A stretch of DNA of 64,000 nt, taken from NCBI RefSeq assembly GCF_040459645.1, contig NZ_JARVHQ010000001.1:744001-808000 (forward strand), given 5' to 3'. The notes under the pieces were generated by a model that worked only from the letters and a program-made list of their open reading frames with translations, did not search any database and was not told the origin of the DNA. The DNA is from Bacillus cereus group sp. RP43. GTDB taxonomy: Bacteria > Bacillota > Bacilli > Bacillales > Bacillaceae_G. Made by a program: the position numbers and the translations under genes. Shown piece by piece: positions 36,667 to 48,741 of the stretch (positions are counted from its first letter, which is position 1; each line of letters begins with the position of its first letter).

Positions 36667-37503
36667 ATGGATTTGGAGGCAGTACGATCGTTTATTGAAG
36701 TAAAGCATACGCGAAGTTTATCAAAAGCGAGTAAGCTTTTACATATTTCACAACCAGCGCTTAGTAAACAAATTCAAAGATTAGAAGCTGACTTAGAGGT
36801 CACTTTATTAAAACGTTCCGCTCAAGGGGTAGAATTAACAAAAGCTGGAGAGTTATTTATAAAAAGCATGTTACCGATTTTGGAGCAAATAAATGCAGTG
36901 AAAACGGAAATGAAGGAATATCAAGAGAAGCGGAAAATTTCAATAGGTATATTACCGAGTTTAGCGGCTCATTACATATCAAAGTGTAAAGACTTATTAG
37001 AGGATACATATGAAATAGAATGGCAAATTGAGCATACGAAAGTATTAATGGAGTTATTTAAAGAGCGAAAAATTGAAGCGATGTTCATCGATTCAGTAGT
37101 AGAAGGTGCTACCTATATAAAAGAAATGCGGGAAGAAAAAATCGTTTGTGCTGTTTCGAATGATCATCCGTATAGAGCGAAACGGGTAATCCAAATGGAA
37201 GAGTTGCAAAATGAAAAGCTAATTGTATACCCAGAAATATGCGATGTAAGGAAAATGATTATGCATGTGTTTCAATGTATGGGTGCGAAGCCAATAATTG
37301 CAGTTGAAACATCTTATGCAGAACCGATGATTGCGATGGTAGGAGCTGGACTTGGTATAACATTGCTTCCGGAAACCGCTGTACAGCAAGCCGTAATACA
37401 AGGTAACGTGCGTGCGATTTCTGTAGAACCACCATTAATGCGAAAGATTTATTTCGTCTCTCATATGAAAGAGAGCTCTTTATCCTGCATTAACTGCCCG
37501 TAA
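36667..37503 (+). CDS. LysR-family regulator with C-terminus altered by a bcr1 copy
   Basis: The N-terminal helix-turn-helix (MDLEAVRSFIEVKHTRSLSKASKLLHISQPALSKQIQRLE) and the effector domain (ILPSLAAHYISK..., VGAGLGITLLPETAV) are typical. The ATG 36667 is chosen with AGAGGTG upstream. From about 37479 the coding sequence is bcr1 repeat: the last residues, SLSCINCP, and the stop codon come from the element. The product is 278 residues, about 10-20 shorter than most relatives, so it may still work. It probably controls the divergent EamA transporter. Confidence 0.88.
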   Translation: MDLEAVRSFIEVKHTRSLSKASKLLHISQPALSKQIQRLEADLEVTLLKRSAQGVELTKAGELFIKSMLPILEQINAVKTEMKEYQEKRKISIGILPSLAAHYISKCKDLLEDTYEIEWQIEHTKVLMELFKERKIEAMFIDSVVEGATYIKEMREEKIVCAVSNDHPYRAKRVIQMEELQNEKLIVYPEICDVRKMIMHVFQCMGAKPIIAVETSYAEPMIAMVGAGLGITLLPETAVQQAVIQGNVRAISVEPPLMRKIYFVSHMKESSLSCINCP

Positions 37504-37572
37504 AAGCCCGATTGGTGAGGGCTAATAATTAGAGGGGATAGACACCCACCTCTGATTAAAGTTTCACTTTAT
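37479..37572 (+). repeat. bcr1-type repeat, internally deleted copy (94 bp)
   Basis: TTTAT pentamers flank a copy that matches the ends of the 9217-9373 element: CCTGCATTAACTGCCCGTAA on the left and GATTAAAGTTTCACTTTAT on the right. The first hairpin is missing, a 63-bp difference that falls between two AAC triplets. A second hairpin survives in altered form (TTAGAGGGGA...CACCTCTGA). The element supplies the 3' end of the LysR gene. The following 230 bp to ezrA hold no clear gene. Confidence 0.8.
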
Positions 37573-37721
37573 TGCATTCATTTGAGGACGGAGAATAAAA
37601 TAAGCGGAATATTAAGAAAGATTGCATTTACATTTAAAGAAACATGAAATTTTAAAAAAAACTAGGTCAAAAACACGTCATTACATGGTATGATTAGAAC
37701 ATTGTTAGTTGTTAAATATAG

Positions 37722-39534
<1,813 letters not shown>

Positions 39535-39598
39535 TGTAATTTTGAAGGCGATGTTGCTATAATGAATAGCGGAATACAGTAAGGTTGTTCGTTTCAAA

Positions 39599-39686
39599 AT
39601 AAAGTGAAACCATAAGTGATGGGGTTTTATCCACCACTGATTATTAATCTTCACCACTCAGCATACCTGCAAATGGCGGGGGAAAA
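39599..39686 (-). repeat. bcr1-type repeat, diverged and internally deleted copy
   Basis: On the minus strand both ends of the element can be traced: ATAAAGTGAAAC (39599-39610) is the complement of the right end, CCACTGATTATTA follows as in the complete copy, and AATGGCGGGG resembles the left end. The middle is lost and the hairpins are mutated. It lies in the 270-bp ezrA-nifZ gap, which has no other feature except the promoter-like area before nifZ. Confidence 0.6.
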
Positions 39687-39789
39687 TGTACACTTTTATA
39701 TAAAAACGGAACCTTTGAGTAGTCTTAGCGTAATTACACGTATTTGTGATATGATTATATGATGTGATAGCGCTGAAAGGGGAAGAACG

Positions 39790-40932
39790 ATGATCTATTT
39801 TGATAATAGTGCGACGACGAAGCCATATCCAGAAGCTCTTCAATCGTATGTAACGGTTGCGGGGAAATATTTTGGTAACCCTTCTTCTATTCACTCGCTT
39901 GGAGGAGAGGCAGAGCGTCTATTAACACAATCGAGAACGATTGCGGCACAGCTCCTTCACGTTAAACCTTCTGAAATTATTTTCACATCAGGTGGAACGG
40001 AAGGGAATAACCTTGCGATTAAAGGGATAGCGATGAGGAATCGTTCGCGCGGCAAACATATCATTACAACAAATATTGAACACGCGTCTGTGTTTGAGGC
40101 ATATAAACAATTAGAAGATCTCGGTTTTGATGTAACATATTTACCGGTTAACGAGCACGGTGTTGTATCGGTAGAAGATGTAAAACGAGCACTTCGTGAA
40201 GATACGATTCTTGTGTCAATTATTCACGTGAACAACGAGACTGGAGCGATTCAGCCTGTTACTGAAATTGGAACATTATTATCGAACTATCCGAAAATAA
40301 GATTCCACGTGGACCATGTACAAGGGATAGGAAAAGTACCACTTGATTTATACGCTTCTCATATTGACCTTTGTTCAATATCTGGACATAAATTTCATAG
40401 CGTAAAGGGGACAGGTCTTCTTTACGTACGTGATGGTGTAAGATTAGATCCAATCTTATCAGGTGGTCAACAAGAGCTCAAGTATCGTTCAGGTACAGAA
40501 AATTTACCTGGTATTGTAGCGATGGTGAAAGCACTTCGTATGACGATGGAACAAGTGAAAGAAAAGGTAGTTCATTTGCAAAATTTACAAACAGAGCTGG
40601 TCCGTTTCTTTAAAGAGATGGAAGCTGTAACGATTAATACATCACTTGAATATGCGGCACCGCACATTTTAAATGTATCATTCGTCGGTTTAAAACCAGA
40701 AGTAGTCGTTCATGCTTTAGAAGAGCATGGTGTATATGTATCGACGAAGTCTGCTTGTTCTTCAAAAGCAAATGAAGTGAGCCGAGTACTAGTGTCAATG
40801 GGAGTACCGCACGCCGCAGCTACAAGTGCGATTCGCATTAGTTTAGCACCAGACAACACGATGGAAGAAGTAAAACAATTTGAAGGTATTGTTAAAGAGA
40901 CAATGCCAAAATTATATGAAGTGATGAGGTAA
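39790..40932 (+). CDS. nifZ: Cysteine desulfurase (NifZ, partner of ThiI)
   Basis: A 380-residue PLP enzyme taking sulfur from cysteine for transfer to ThiI. The N-terminus MIYFDNSATTKPYPE, PLP lysine in SISGHKFHSVKGTG (about residue 203) and the active cysteine in STKSACSSKANEVS are clear. It lies 6 bp before thiI; this two-gene pairing is conserved in Bacillus and serves 4-thiouridine formation in tRNA. AAGGGGAAG precedes the ATG. Confidence 0.95.
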   Translation: MIYFDNSATTKPYPEALQSYVTVAGKYFGNPSSIHSLGGEAERLLTQSRTIAAQLLHVKPSEIIFTSGGTEGNNLAIKGIAMRNRSRGKHIITTNIEHASVFEAYKQLEDLGFDVTYLPVNEHGVVSVEDVKRALREDTILVSIIHVNNETGAIQPVTEIGTLLSNYPKIRFHVDHVQGIGKVPLDLYASHIDLCSISGHKFHSVKGTGLLYVRDGVRLDPILSGGQQELKYRSGTENLPGIVAMVKALRMTMEQVKEKVVHLQNLQTELVRFFKEMEAVTINTSLEYAAPHILNVSFVGLKPEVVVHALEEHGVYVSTKSACSSKANEVSRVLVSMGVPHAAATSAIRISLAPDNTMEEVKQFEGIVKETMPKLYEVMR

Positions 40933-42153
<1,221 letters not shown>

Positions 42154-42179
42154 ACCCATAAATTACCACATTCAAATGT

Positions 42180-42207
42180 GCATGAAGTCATGTTGTTTAT
42201 CACACTC
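42180..42207 (+). promoter_or_regulatory. Candidate sigma-G promoter of the SASP gene
   Basis: GCATG at 42180 fits the sigma-G -35 pattern, and CACACTCTA about 16 bases later is a weak -10. Forespore expression is expected for an SASP, but the match is imperfect. Confidence 0.35.
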
Positions 42208-42232
42208 TATACTCACAAGGAGGTGATACAAC

Positions 42233-42427
42233 ATGGCAAGCACAAATAAATTAGCAGTATCTGGTGCTCAAGCAGCATTAGATCAAATGAAATACGAAAT
42301 CGCTCAAGAGTTTGGTGTTCAACTTGGAGCTGATGCAACATCTCGCGCTAACGGATCTGTTGGTGGCGAAATTACTAAACGTCTAGTTTCACTAGCTGAG
42401 CAACAATTAGGCGGTTACCAAAAATAA
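42233..42427 (+). CDS. Alpha/beta-type small acid-soluble spore protein
   Basis: A 64-residue DNA-binding protein that coats and protects spore DNA. It has both family signatures: [32 protein letters not shown] contains the germination protease site EFGV and the conserved C-terminal block. AAGGAGGTGAT, a near-perfect ribosome binding site, precedes the ATG. It follows thiI, the place of sspA in B. subtilis. Confidence 0.97.
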   Translation: MASTNKLAVSGAQAALDQMKYEIAQEFGVQLGADATSRANGSVGGEITKRLVSLAEQQLGGYQK

Positions 42428-42445
42428 TCCCATATACGATGGCTT

Positions 42446-42479
42446 AGAAAGAGCGGGTTCTCCCGCTCTTTCTTTTTTT
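42446..42479 (+). terminator. Terminator after the SASP gene
   Basis: A perfect 12-bp stem AGAAAGAGCGGG/CCCGCTCTTTCT around TTCT, then T7. Confidence 0.92.
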
Positions 42480-42530
42480 GTCATTATTTATCGATAAATC
42501 GATATAAATTTATTCAACGGTTCGACATAA
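42479..42530 (-). repeat. Short dispersed repeat, family B copy 3 (diverged, inverted)
   Basis: On the minus strand TATATCGATTTATCGATAAA and then ATGACAA line up with the block TATATCGACTTACCGACAAA...TGACAA of the copy at 46403, with most positions equal over about 29 bases. The outer part is too diverged to align by eye. Confidence 0.4.
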
Positions 42531-42620
42531 ATATAAAAAAATTGTCAAAAGAAGAGGGTTCAAAATTTACTGAAAATTCTTTATTATATAAGAGAGGCAT
42601 AGAAATAAAGGAGGATGTTT

Positions 42621-44207
42621 ATGAAGAGAGAGGAATTGTTGGCGCCGCCGTCTTATAACTTAGTTTCGGAAATAGAGAAATATACGAATGATAAAGAGAA
42701 GCTTGCTTTAATTTGGCAAGATGATAAAGGGAATAGACGAGAGATTACATATTTTGAATTAATGCAAGGTGCGAATAGAATTGGAAACGCTTTTATAAAA
42801 AGTGGCTTACAAAAAGGGGACAAGCTCCTTATTATGATGCCGCGCTTAATTGAAGCTTACATGACGTATATTGCTGCGATTAAAGCAGGATTTGTCGTTA
42901 TTCCAAGCTCAGAAATGTTGCGTAAAAAAGATATTGAGTATCGTATTGGGCACGGAGAAGTAAAAGCTATCGTAAGTTACGAACCGTATATTGGACAATT
43001 TGACGGCGTAGAAGCGGTGGAATCTCTTCAAAAATTCGTCTTGAGCGAGCGTTCAGTAGATGGTTGGACGAATTTAAAAACAGCATTAGAAACAGAAAGT
43101 GACATGTTAGAAATGGCGAAGACAGATAAAGAAGATATGGTCTTTTTATCTTATACGTCAGGGACGACAGGAAATCCGAAAGGTGTCGTTCATACGCATG
43201 CGTGGGCATACGCTCATTTACGTACGAGTGCCCCAAATTGGCTCGGAATTGAAGAGAATGATGTTGTATGGGCAACAGCTAGTCCTGGCTGGCAAAAGTG
43301 GATTTGGAGCCCGTTTGTAGCGACTCTCGGTTCAGGTGCAACTGGATTTGTATACCATGGTAAATTTGAACCGAAAACGTATTTGAGTTTATTAGGCGAT
43401 AATAAGGTGAATGTGCTTTGTTGTACGCCGACTGAGTATAGATTAATGGCAAAGGTAGAAAACTTAAATGAGTATAATTTAGAAGCGTTACATAGCGCTG
43501 TATCAGCTGGTGAGCCGTTAAACAGAGAAGTCATTGAAACGTTCCAAAGGCATTTTGATATTACGGTAAGAGACGGTTATGGGCAAACGGAAAACACATT
43601 GCTCGTTGGGATAATGAAAGGGATGGATATTAGACCAGGATCAATGGGAAAACCAACGCCAGGAAACCATGTTGATATCGTAAATGAAGAAGGTATTCCG
43701 GTACAGGTAGGAGAAGTTGGTGATATTGCAGTTCACATTGAAACACCAGCCCTCTTTAAGCAATATTATAAAGATGATGAGCGCACAGCGATGCAATTCC
43801 GTGGTGATTATTATATTACGGGTGATAAGGCGAAAAAAGATGAAGACGGCTATTTCTGGTTTGAAGGCCGCGGAGATGATATCATTATTAGCTCTGGTTA
43901 TACAATCGGGCCGTTTGAAGTAGAAGATGCACTTGTAAAACACCCATACGTAAGAGAATGTGCGGTTGTCGCAAGTCCAGATGAAATTCGCGGAAGTGTT
44001 GTGAAGGCATTTATCGTATTAAGAGAGAATATAGAAAAGAACGAAGAAACATTAATTCCAGTGCTCCAACAACACGTCAAAGAACTGACTGCACCATATA
44101 AATACCCTCGCAAAATTGAATTTGTAGATGAACTACCAAAAACGATTTCTGGAAAAATTCGCCGTATTGAACTTAGAAAACAAGAGATGGAACTACCTTC
44201 AAAATAA
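42621..44207 (+). CDS. Acyl-CoA synthetase (AMP-forming), YtcI/MbcS type
   Basis: A 528-residue adenylate-forming ligase that converts a short or branched acyl acid to its CoA ester. The AMP loop SYTSGTTGNPKGVVHTHAW (about residue 177), the GYGQTENTLL and GDDIIISSGYTIGP core motifs and the C-terminal LPKTISGKIRR lysine are intact. Homologues include B. subtilis YtcI and 2-methylbutyryl-CoA synthetase MbcS; the substrate is inferred. The second of two ATG codons (42621) has the better distance from AAAGGAGG. Confidence 0.9.
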   Translation: MKREELLAPPSYNLVSEIEKYTNDKEKLALIWQDDKGNRREITYFELMQGANRIGNAFIKSGLQKGDKLLIMMPRLIEAYMTYIAAIKAGFVVIPSSEMLRKKDIEYRIGHGEVKAIVSYEPYIGQFDGVEAVESLQKFVLSERSVDGWTNLKTALETESDMLEMAKTDKEDMVFLSYTSGTTGNPKGVVHTHAWAYAHLRTSAPNWLGIEENDVVWATASPGWQKWIWSPFVATLGSGATGFVYHGKFEPKTYLSLLGDNKVNVLCCTPTEYRLMAKVENLNEYNLEALHSAVSAGEPLNREVIETFQRHFDITVRDGYGQTENTLLVGIMKGMDIRPGSMGKPTPGNHVDIVNEEGIPVQVGEVGDIAVHIETPALFKQYYKDDERTAMQFRGDYYITGDKAKKDEDGYFWFEGRGDDIIISSGYTIGPFEVEDALVKHPYVRECAVVASPDEIRGSVVKAFIVLRENIEKNEETLIPVLQQHVKELTAPYKYPRKIEFVDELPKTISGKIRRIELRKQEMELPSK

Positions 44208-44312
44208 TTTTGAAAATAGTGAAGTAAATAGTTGAATGAAATGTTACATGTATGATATTATAAAAAACGAACATAAGTTCGATTTTTATAAATTGAAAAA
44301 AGAGGTGTCCGT

Positions 44313-44744
44313 ATGATTTTAGGTATTAATCCGTACTTAGTTTTAGATGGTAGTGGGCAAGAAGCTGTACAGTTTTATAAAGAGGCGTTAGATGCAAAAG
44401 TAGAAGTAATGCAAACTTTTGGTGATATGCCTGAAAATCCAGAATACCCGATTCCAGCTGAAGCGAAAGAGCGCGTTGCACATGCTACTTTAAAAGTTGG
44501 TAATACGGAGCTTATGATTTCTGATACATTCCCAGGTCAAGGGCATGTAATTGGATCTCAAGTAACAATCGCAATTCAAATTAGTAATGCAGAAAAGGCG
44601 AGAGAAGTATTCGATAAGTTACAAGAGGGTGGAGAAGTTATTATGCCACTTCAAGAAACTTTCTGGAGCCCAGCATACGGACAAGTAAAAGATAAATTTA
44701 GCATTGAATGGCAAATTACAACGAATCCTACTGAACAAAATTAA
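44313..44744 (+). CDS. VOC-family protein, PhnB-like
   Basis: A 143-residue glyoxalase/bleomycin-resistance-fold protein with the PhnB/YjdN profile: NPYLVLDGSGQEAVQFYKEAL, VAHATLKVGNTELMISD, and the C-terminal PAYGQVKDKFSIEWQI. Such proteins have no single known function and some bind metals. It stands alone between the ligase and ytcJ, with AAAGAGGTG before the ATG. Confidence 0.87.
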   Translation: MILGINPYLVLDGSGQEAVQFYKEALDAKVEVMQTFGDMPENPEYPIPAEAKERVAHATLKVGNTELMISDTFPGQGHVIGSQVTIAIQISNAEKAREVFDKLQEGGEVIMPLQETFWSPAYGQVKDKFSIEWQITTNPTEQN

Positions 44745-44752
44745 TTTTTGGA

Positions 44753-44787
44753 AAAGCACCATTTTTAATCGAAATGGTGCTTTTTTT
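44753..44787 (+). terminator. Terminator after the PhnB-like gene
   Basis: A perfect 13-bp stem AAAAGCACCATTT/AAATGGTGCTTTT with T run. Confidence 0.9.
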
Positions 44788-44831
44788 ATACGCTTAAATT
44801 TCGTAGACTAAAGGAAAAAGGGGATGAATAT

Positions 44832-46400
44832 ATGGGAGAAATTTGGCATGGCGGAAGTATTTATACAATGCGAAAAGAAAACGAAAAAGTGGAAGCTGTT
44901 TACGTTGAAAATGGTGTCATTGTTGAATTAGGGGATAAGGAAGAGTTAGAAAAACGATATTCTGCGGAGGAGTTGTATGACTTAGAAGGAAAAACAATGA
45001 TTCCAGGTCTCGTTGATAGCCATATGCATCTTATTGGGCATGGGGAGAGATTACTTCGTCTAGATCTATCAAATTGCAAATCTTATAGCGAAGTGCTTAC
45101 CCTTGTTCAGAAGCGAGTAGAAGAAGCGCCAAAAGGCTCTTGGATTATCGGAGAAGGATGGAATGAAAATAATTTTACAGATACAAAACAAGTTCATGTA
45201 CGTGATTTAGATGAAATCTCTAAAGAGCATCCGATTTTATTAAAGCGCGTTTGTCGTCACGTGACATGGGTGAATTCATACATATTGGAACAAGCGAAAA
45301 TAACAGAAGCGGCGCAAGATCCGAAAGGCGGGAAAATTGGCCGGGACTCATTAAATAAATTAACAGGGCTTTTATATGAACAAGGACAAGAGTTAATTAA
45401 ACATGTTCAACCTGAAATAGATGGAGCGTATTTGCAAAGAGCGTTGCAAACAGCGATTTCAGACTGCTGGCAATACGGGTTAGTTGGTGGACATACGGAA
45501 GATTTAAATTATTATGGCGGCTTTCAAAAAACTTACAATGCGTTTTCACACGTTATAAAAGAAATGCCATTTAAAGCACATTTGCTCGTTCATCATGAAG
45601 TAGCGAATGAGCGAAAAGAATATGAAGATGAGCACTATATTGAATTTGGGGCGATGAAGATTTTTTCTGACGGTTCTTTTGGCGGAAGAACAGCTTTATT
45701 GAGTGAGCCGTATGAAGATGCGCAGGAAACGAATGGAGTTGCGATTTTCTCACGTGAAGAGCTTGCAGGGTTAGTGAAGAAAGCACGTGATTTACATATG
45801 CCAGTTGCGATTCATACAATCGGTGACTTATCACTAGAATATGTCATTGATGCGCTTGAATTATATCCACCGGCAGAAGGATTACGTGACCGTATTATTC
45901 ATTGCCAGCTTGCTCGTGAAGAGTTGATTGAAAGAATGAAACACTTGCCAGCTATTATCGATATTCAGCCGGTCTTTGTTTCATCGGATTTTCCGTCAGT
46001 GATTGAAAAACTAGGAAAGCATCGTCTTCGTTACGCATACGCTTGGAAGACATTGCTGGACGCAGGGTTACATTGCAATGGTGGATCTGATGCTCCAATT
46101 GAACAAGTGAATCCGTTTTTAGGTATATATAGTGCTGTTACACGTAGAAGTTTTCTTGATGGTGTATGTTATATGCCAGAAGAAAGATTAACGGTATATG
46201 AGGCTGTTTCTTTATTTACAACAGGAAGTGCGTATGCAATTGGAAAAGAAGCAAAGCGAGGACAAATTACAAAAGGATATGAAGCAGACTTTACGATATT
46301 AGACCGCAATGTTTTTGAAATTGAGGCGGAAGAAATAAAAGAAGTACAGGCCGAAATGACCGTCATTGATGGGGAGATTGTTTATAGAAAAGACGCTTGA
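44832..46400 (+). CDS. ytcJ: Amidohydrolase YtcJ
   Basis: A 522-residue metal-dependent amidohydrolase of the YtcJ/NfdA group. The HxH zinc site is in GLVDSHMHLIGHG (about residues 58-70), a further histidine in AIHTIGDLS, another in RIIHCQLA and the catalytic aspartate in NGGSDAPIE. Substrate unknown; relatives hydrolyse N-substituted formamides. AAAGGGG lies before the ATG. The order ssp-ytcI-ytcJ matches B. subtilis. Confidence 0.92.
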   Translation: MGEIWHGGSIYTMRKENEKVEAVYVENGVIVELGDKEELEKRYSAEELYDLEGKTMIPGLVDSHMHLIGHGERLLRLDLSNCKSYSEVLTLVQKRVEEAPKGSWIIGEGWNENNFTDTKQVHVRDLDEISKEHPILLKRVCRHVTWVNSYILEQAKITEAAQDPKGGKIGRDSLNKLTGLLYEQGQELIKHVQPEIDGAYLQRALQTAISDCWQYGLVGGHTEDLNYYGGFQKTYNAFSHVIKEMPFKAHLLVHHEVANERKEYEDEHYIEFGAMKIFSDGSFGGRTALLSEPYEDAQETNGVAIFSREELAGLVKKARDLHMPVAIHTIGDLSLEYVIDALELYPPAEGLRDRIIHCQLAREELIERMKHLPAIIDIQPVFVSSDFPSVIEKLGKHRLRYAYAWKTLLDAGLHCNGGSDAPIEQVNPFLGIYSAVTRRSFLDGVCYMPEERLTVYEAVSLFTTGSAYAIGKEAKRGQITKGYEADFTILDRNVFEIEAEEIKEVQAEMTVIDGEIVYRKDA

Positions 46401-46402
46401 AA

Positions 46403-46461
46403 ATATATCAGCGATTATTAAAATATATCGACTTACCGACAAAAGCTGACAATAATGGCGA
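46403..46461. repeat. Short dispersed repeat, family B copy 2
   Basis: Contains ATATATCAGCGATT, ATATCGACTTACCGAC and GACAATAATGGC, matching the copy at 22671-22728. Just beyond, at 46487-46503, the minus strand reads TTTACCCCGATTGG, reminiscent of a bcr1 end; too short to call. Confidence 0.65.
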
Positions 46462-46504
46462 TTGCATAGTAAGAGATGGCTGCCCACACCAATCGGGGTA
46501 AATA

Positions 46505-46549
46505 AATAACCCTCGAATTATGGAAATCCCATAATTCGAGGGTTATTTG
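46505..46549. terminator. Bidirectional terminator between ytcJ and nadK
   Basis: AAATAACCCTCGAATTATGG and its perfect complement close a 5-base loop, an unusually long 20-bp stem. Confidence 0.93.
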
Positions 46550-46553
46550 ATTA

Positions 46554-47357
46554 CTATAAAAACGTTCTCTGTACTTTTTCCCAGAAGGAATTATTTTTTA
46601 ATTTAACAGTTTTAATTTGTTTATCACTTAAACGAACAACGGCTTTTTCCACTTGTTTAATGCTAAGTGCTTCGTTATCCATTCCGATAACAGGATAATC
46701 ATTGCCATCAGGTTTAAGTGTTAAAGTTAACGTACGCTCGTGATTTAAAAGGAACGGTGACCCGAGTGTACGGTATGTGTTGTTATTTAAAGATGCTAGT
46801 TCGCTTACTTGGAAACATGGGATAAGTGGATCGACAACTGCACCATGTAATGATTTATTGTAAGCGGTACTGCCTGTTGGTGTGGAGATAACTAATCCAT
46901 CACCTCTAAATGTTTCAAAATGTAAATTGTCGACGTGTACATCTACGACAAATGTTTTAATGATGCTAGAGCGTAATGAAAATTCATTTAAACAATGGAA
47001 AGATGTACCGTGATCTACATCTACTTTAATTGTTGGATATTTTCGCACTTCAATTTCGTTTTTTGTAATTTCTTGAAGGGCTGTATCAACGTGATCGATA
47101 TGGAAATCGCAGTAGAAAGAAATTTCATCTTTCGTAGAAATACCTGCGTATAAGCAATCTTCTCTAAAACCAGTTTTACGAACGGCTTGTAAGAAAGTTC
47201 CATCATCTCCAACGCTGACGATAGCGTTTGCATTTTTTGGATGATCTAATATGGTAAATCCATTTTCCTCTAAAATACGATATACTGGTTTCATTTTTTC
47301 AACGAGCGTTACTTTGTCATCACCATAAAAGAAAAATAAATTGCGACGATCTGCCAT
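46554..47357 (-). CDS. nadK: NAD kinase
   Basis: Phosphorylates NAD to NADP. The 267-residue protein starts MADRRNLFFFYG behind GGAGGG; the in-frame ATG 15 bp upstream overlaps that site. Diagnostic motifs are the GDDGTFLQAV P-loop-like motif (about residue 50), LNEFSLRS (NE motif), GDGLVISTPTGSTAYN, and VIGMDNEALS. This corresponds to the second Bacillus NAD kinase (YtdI/PpnKB). It is a single minus-strand gene. Confidence 0.95.
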   Translation of the reverse strand: MADRRNLFFFYGDDKVTLVEKMKPVYRILEENGFTILDHPKNANAIVSVGDDGTFLQAVRKTGFREDCLYAGISTKDEISFYCDFHIDHVDTALQEITKNEIEVRKYPTIKVDVDHGTSFHCLNEFSLRSSIIKTFVVDVHVDNLHFETFRGDGLVISTPTGSTAYNKSLHGAVVDPLIPCFQVSELASLNNNTYRTLGSPFLLNHERTLTLTLKPDGNDYPVIGMDNEALSIKQVEKAVVRLSDKQIKTVKLKNNSFWEKVQRTFL

Positions 47358-47570
47358 TATGTATCCCTCCACTGCAGTTAAATTTTCTAGTTTTAGTGCT
47401 GCATACCATCAATGGGTATTCTGAATGATATGCTCAAATAGTATATTTCGATATGAAATGTCAAAATCCCTTTTTATTTTTAGAAAAATTTTTATATTCA
47501 ATTTTATCAAAGATTGTTTAATGTTGAATAAACTTGTCGATAATGGGTATGGAGTGAAAGGATGGTACGA

Positions 47571-48200
47571 ATGAAATGGCTCGTAATTGGAATGATAATT
47601 CTTCTACTTTTTATTTTGCTAATACTATTATCGAAAATATCGCTTAAGGTGACGTTTTTATATTCAGAAATGGAAAAGCAATGTTTATTTCAAGTGAAAA
47701 TATGGATGATTCGATATACGTTTGATGTATTGGAAAGAATTGAAAAACAGCAGAAAAAGACGGGGCAGAAAATCGAAAAAGCTGAGGCAGATGGCGGAGT
47801 AGATAATAAAATTATGGCACAACTTGATAGCATTGGAGAACTGATAAAAAAGCTTCAAGAAGTTCATACTATTGTTAAAGATTTTCTCAAAAGAGTGAAA
47901 ATCAATAGTTGGAAATGGCATTCACAAATTGGAGCAGGCGACGCGGCTAGTACTGGAATTGTCACTGGATATGCATGGGGGACAAAAGGAATGGCTGCTG
48001 GAGTTGTAGGACAATATATGCATATTGTCGACGTACCAGAATTTGAAATTACACCTGTTTTTCAAGGGAAGGGATTTGCATCCAGATGTGAATTAACAGC
48101 TTCCTTTCATATATTTCGTACTGTGAAAACAGCGGTAAAATTACTCATGTTTATGAGAAAGCAAAAGTCTGGTATGACAGATAAATCTATTCAAGCATAG
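47571..48200 (+). CDS. ytfI: YtfI, DUF2953 membrane protein
   Basis: A 209-residue protein with an N-terminal membrane helix (LVIGMIILLLFILLILL), a middle charged region and the DUF2953 core (WHSQIGAGDAASTGIVTGYAWGTKGM, then VPEFEITPVFQGKGFASRCEL). It pairs with ytfJ 12 bp downstream; in B. subtilis the pair is expressed in the forespore and supports spore germination. The ATG 47571 has GAAAGGATGG upstream, while the ATG at 47562 abuts it. Confidence 0.87.
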   Translation: MKWLVIGMIILLLFILLILLSKISLKVTFLYSEMEKQCLFQVKIWMIRYTFDVLERIEKQQKKTGQKIEKAEADGGVDNKIMAQLDSIGELIKKLQEVHTIVKDFLKRVKINSWKWHSQIGAGDAASTGIVTGYAWGTKGMAAGVVGQYMHIVDVPEFEITPVFQGKGFASRCELTASFHIFRTVKTAVKLLMFMRKQKSGMTDKSIQA

Positions 48201-48212
48201 GGGGGATATAGA

Positions 48213-48608
48213 ATGGACCATCCAATTCAAGGTTTAATGACAACAGCAATGCAGCACTTAAAACAAATGACTGATGTAAATACAATAGTTGGTGATCCAA
48301 TTAAAGCGGCAGATGGAAGTGTAATTCTTACCGTTTCGAAAGTAAGTTTTGGATTTGCTGCTGGTGGAAGTGAATTTGGAAAAGTAGAACATTCTGGTCG
48401 TCATCCTTTTGGAGGAGGTAGCGGTGGTGGAGTTTCCATTAATCCTGTTGCCTTTCTCGTTATAAATGGAGATGGTGTGAAAGTTTTACATTTAGATAAA
48501 CAAACACATGTCATTGACAAAATAATTGAATTAGCGCCACAAGCTGTTGATAAAGTGAAAGAAATGATGGATAAACGAAAAGAAGATGATCCGGAATTTC
48601 AAATTTAA
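48213..48608 (+). CDS. ytfJ: Spore protein YtfJ (GerW family)
   Basis: A 131-residue GerW/YtfJ-type protein: MDHPIQGLMTTAMQHLKQM, IVGDPIKAADGSVILTVSKVSFGFAAGGSEFG and a glycine-rich PFGGGSGGGVSINPVAFL segment. GerW is a forespore protein needed for germination with L-alanine in B. subtilis. GGGGGG precedes the ATG. A terminator follows. Confidence 0.95.
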   Translation: MDHPIQGLMTTAMQHLKQMTDVNTIVGDPIKAADGSVILTVSKVSFGFAAGGSEFGKVEHSGRHPFGGGSGGGVSINPVAFLVINGDGVKVLHLDKQTHVIDKIIELAPQAVDKVKEMMDKRKEDDPEFQI

Positions 48609-48613
48609 CGAGT

Positions 48614-48651
48614 AAAGAAGCTAATCAATGAATTAGCTTCTTTATTTTTTT
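48614..48651 (+). terminator. Terminator after ytfJ
   Basis: AAAGAAGCTAAT pairs with ATTAGCTTCTTT, followed by a T-rich tract. Confidence 0.88.
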
Positions 48652-48741
48652 GTAAATAAAGCGATTTTATTTGCATTATCGATGGGGACAAACTATGATT
48701 TACATTGTACATATTTTGTTTAAATAAGGGAGGATTTTTAA

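Noticed and set aside
46487..46503. A fifth bcr1 copy after ytcJ
   Set aside because: Only about 14 bases resemble the element end; the rest is unrelated, so chance or a very old relic cannot be told apart.
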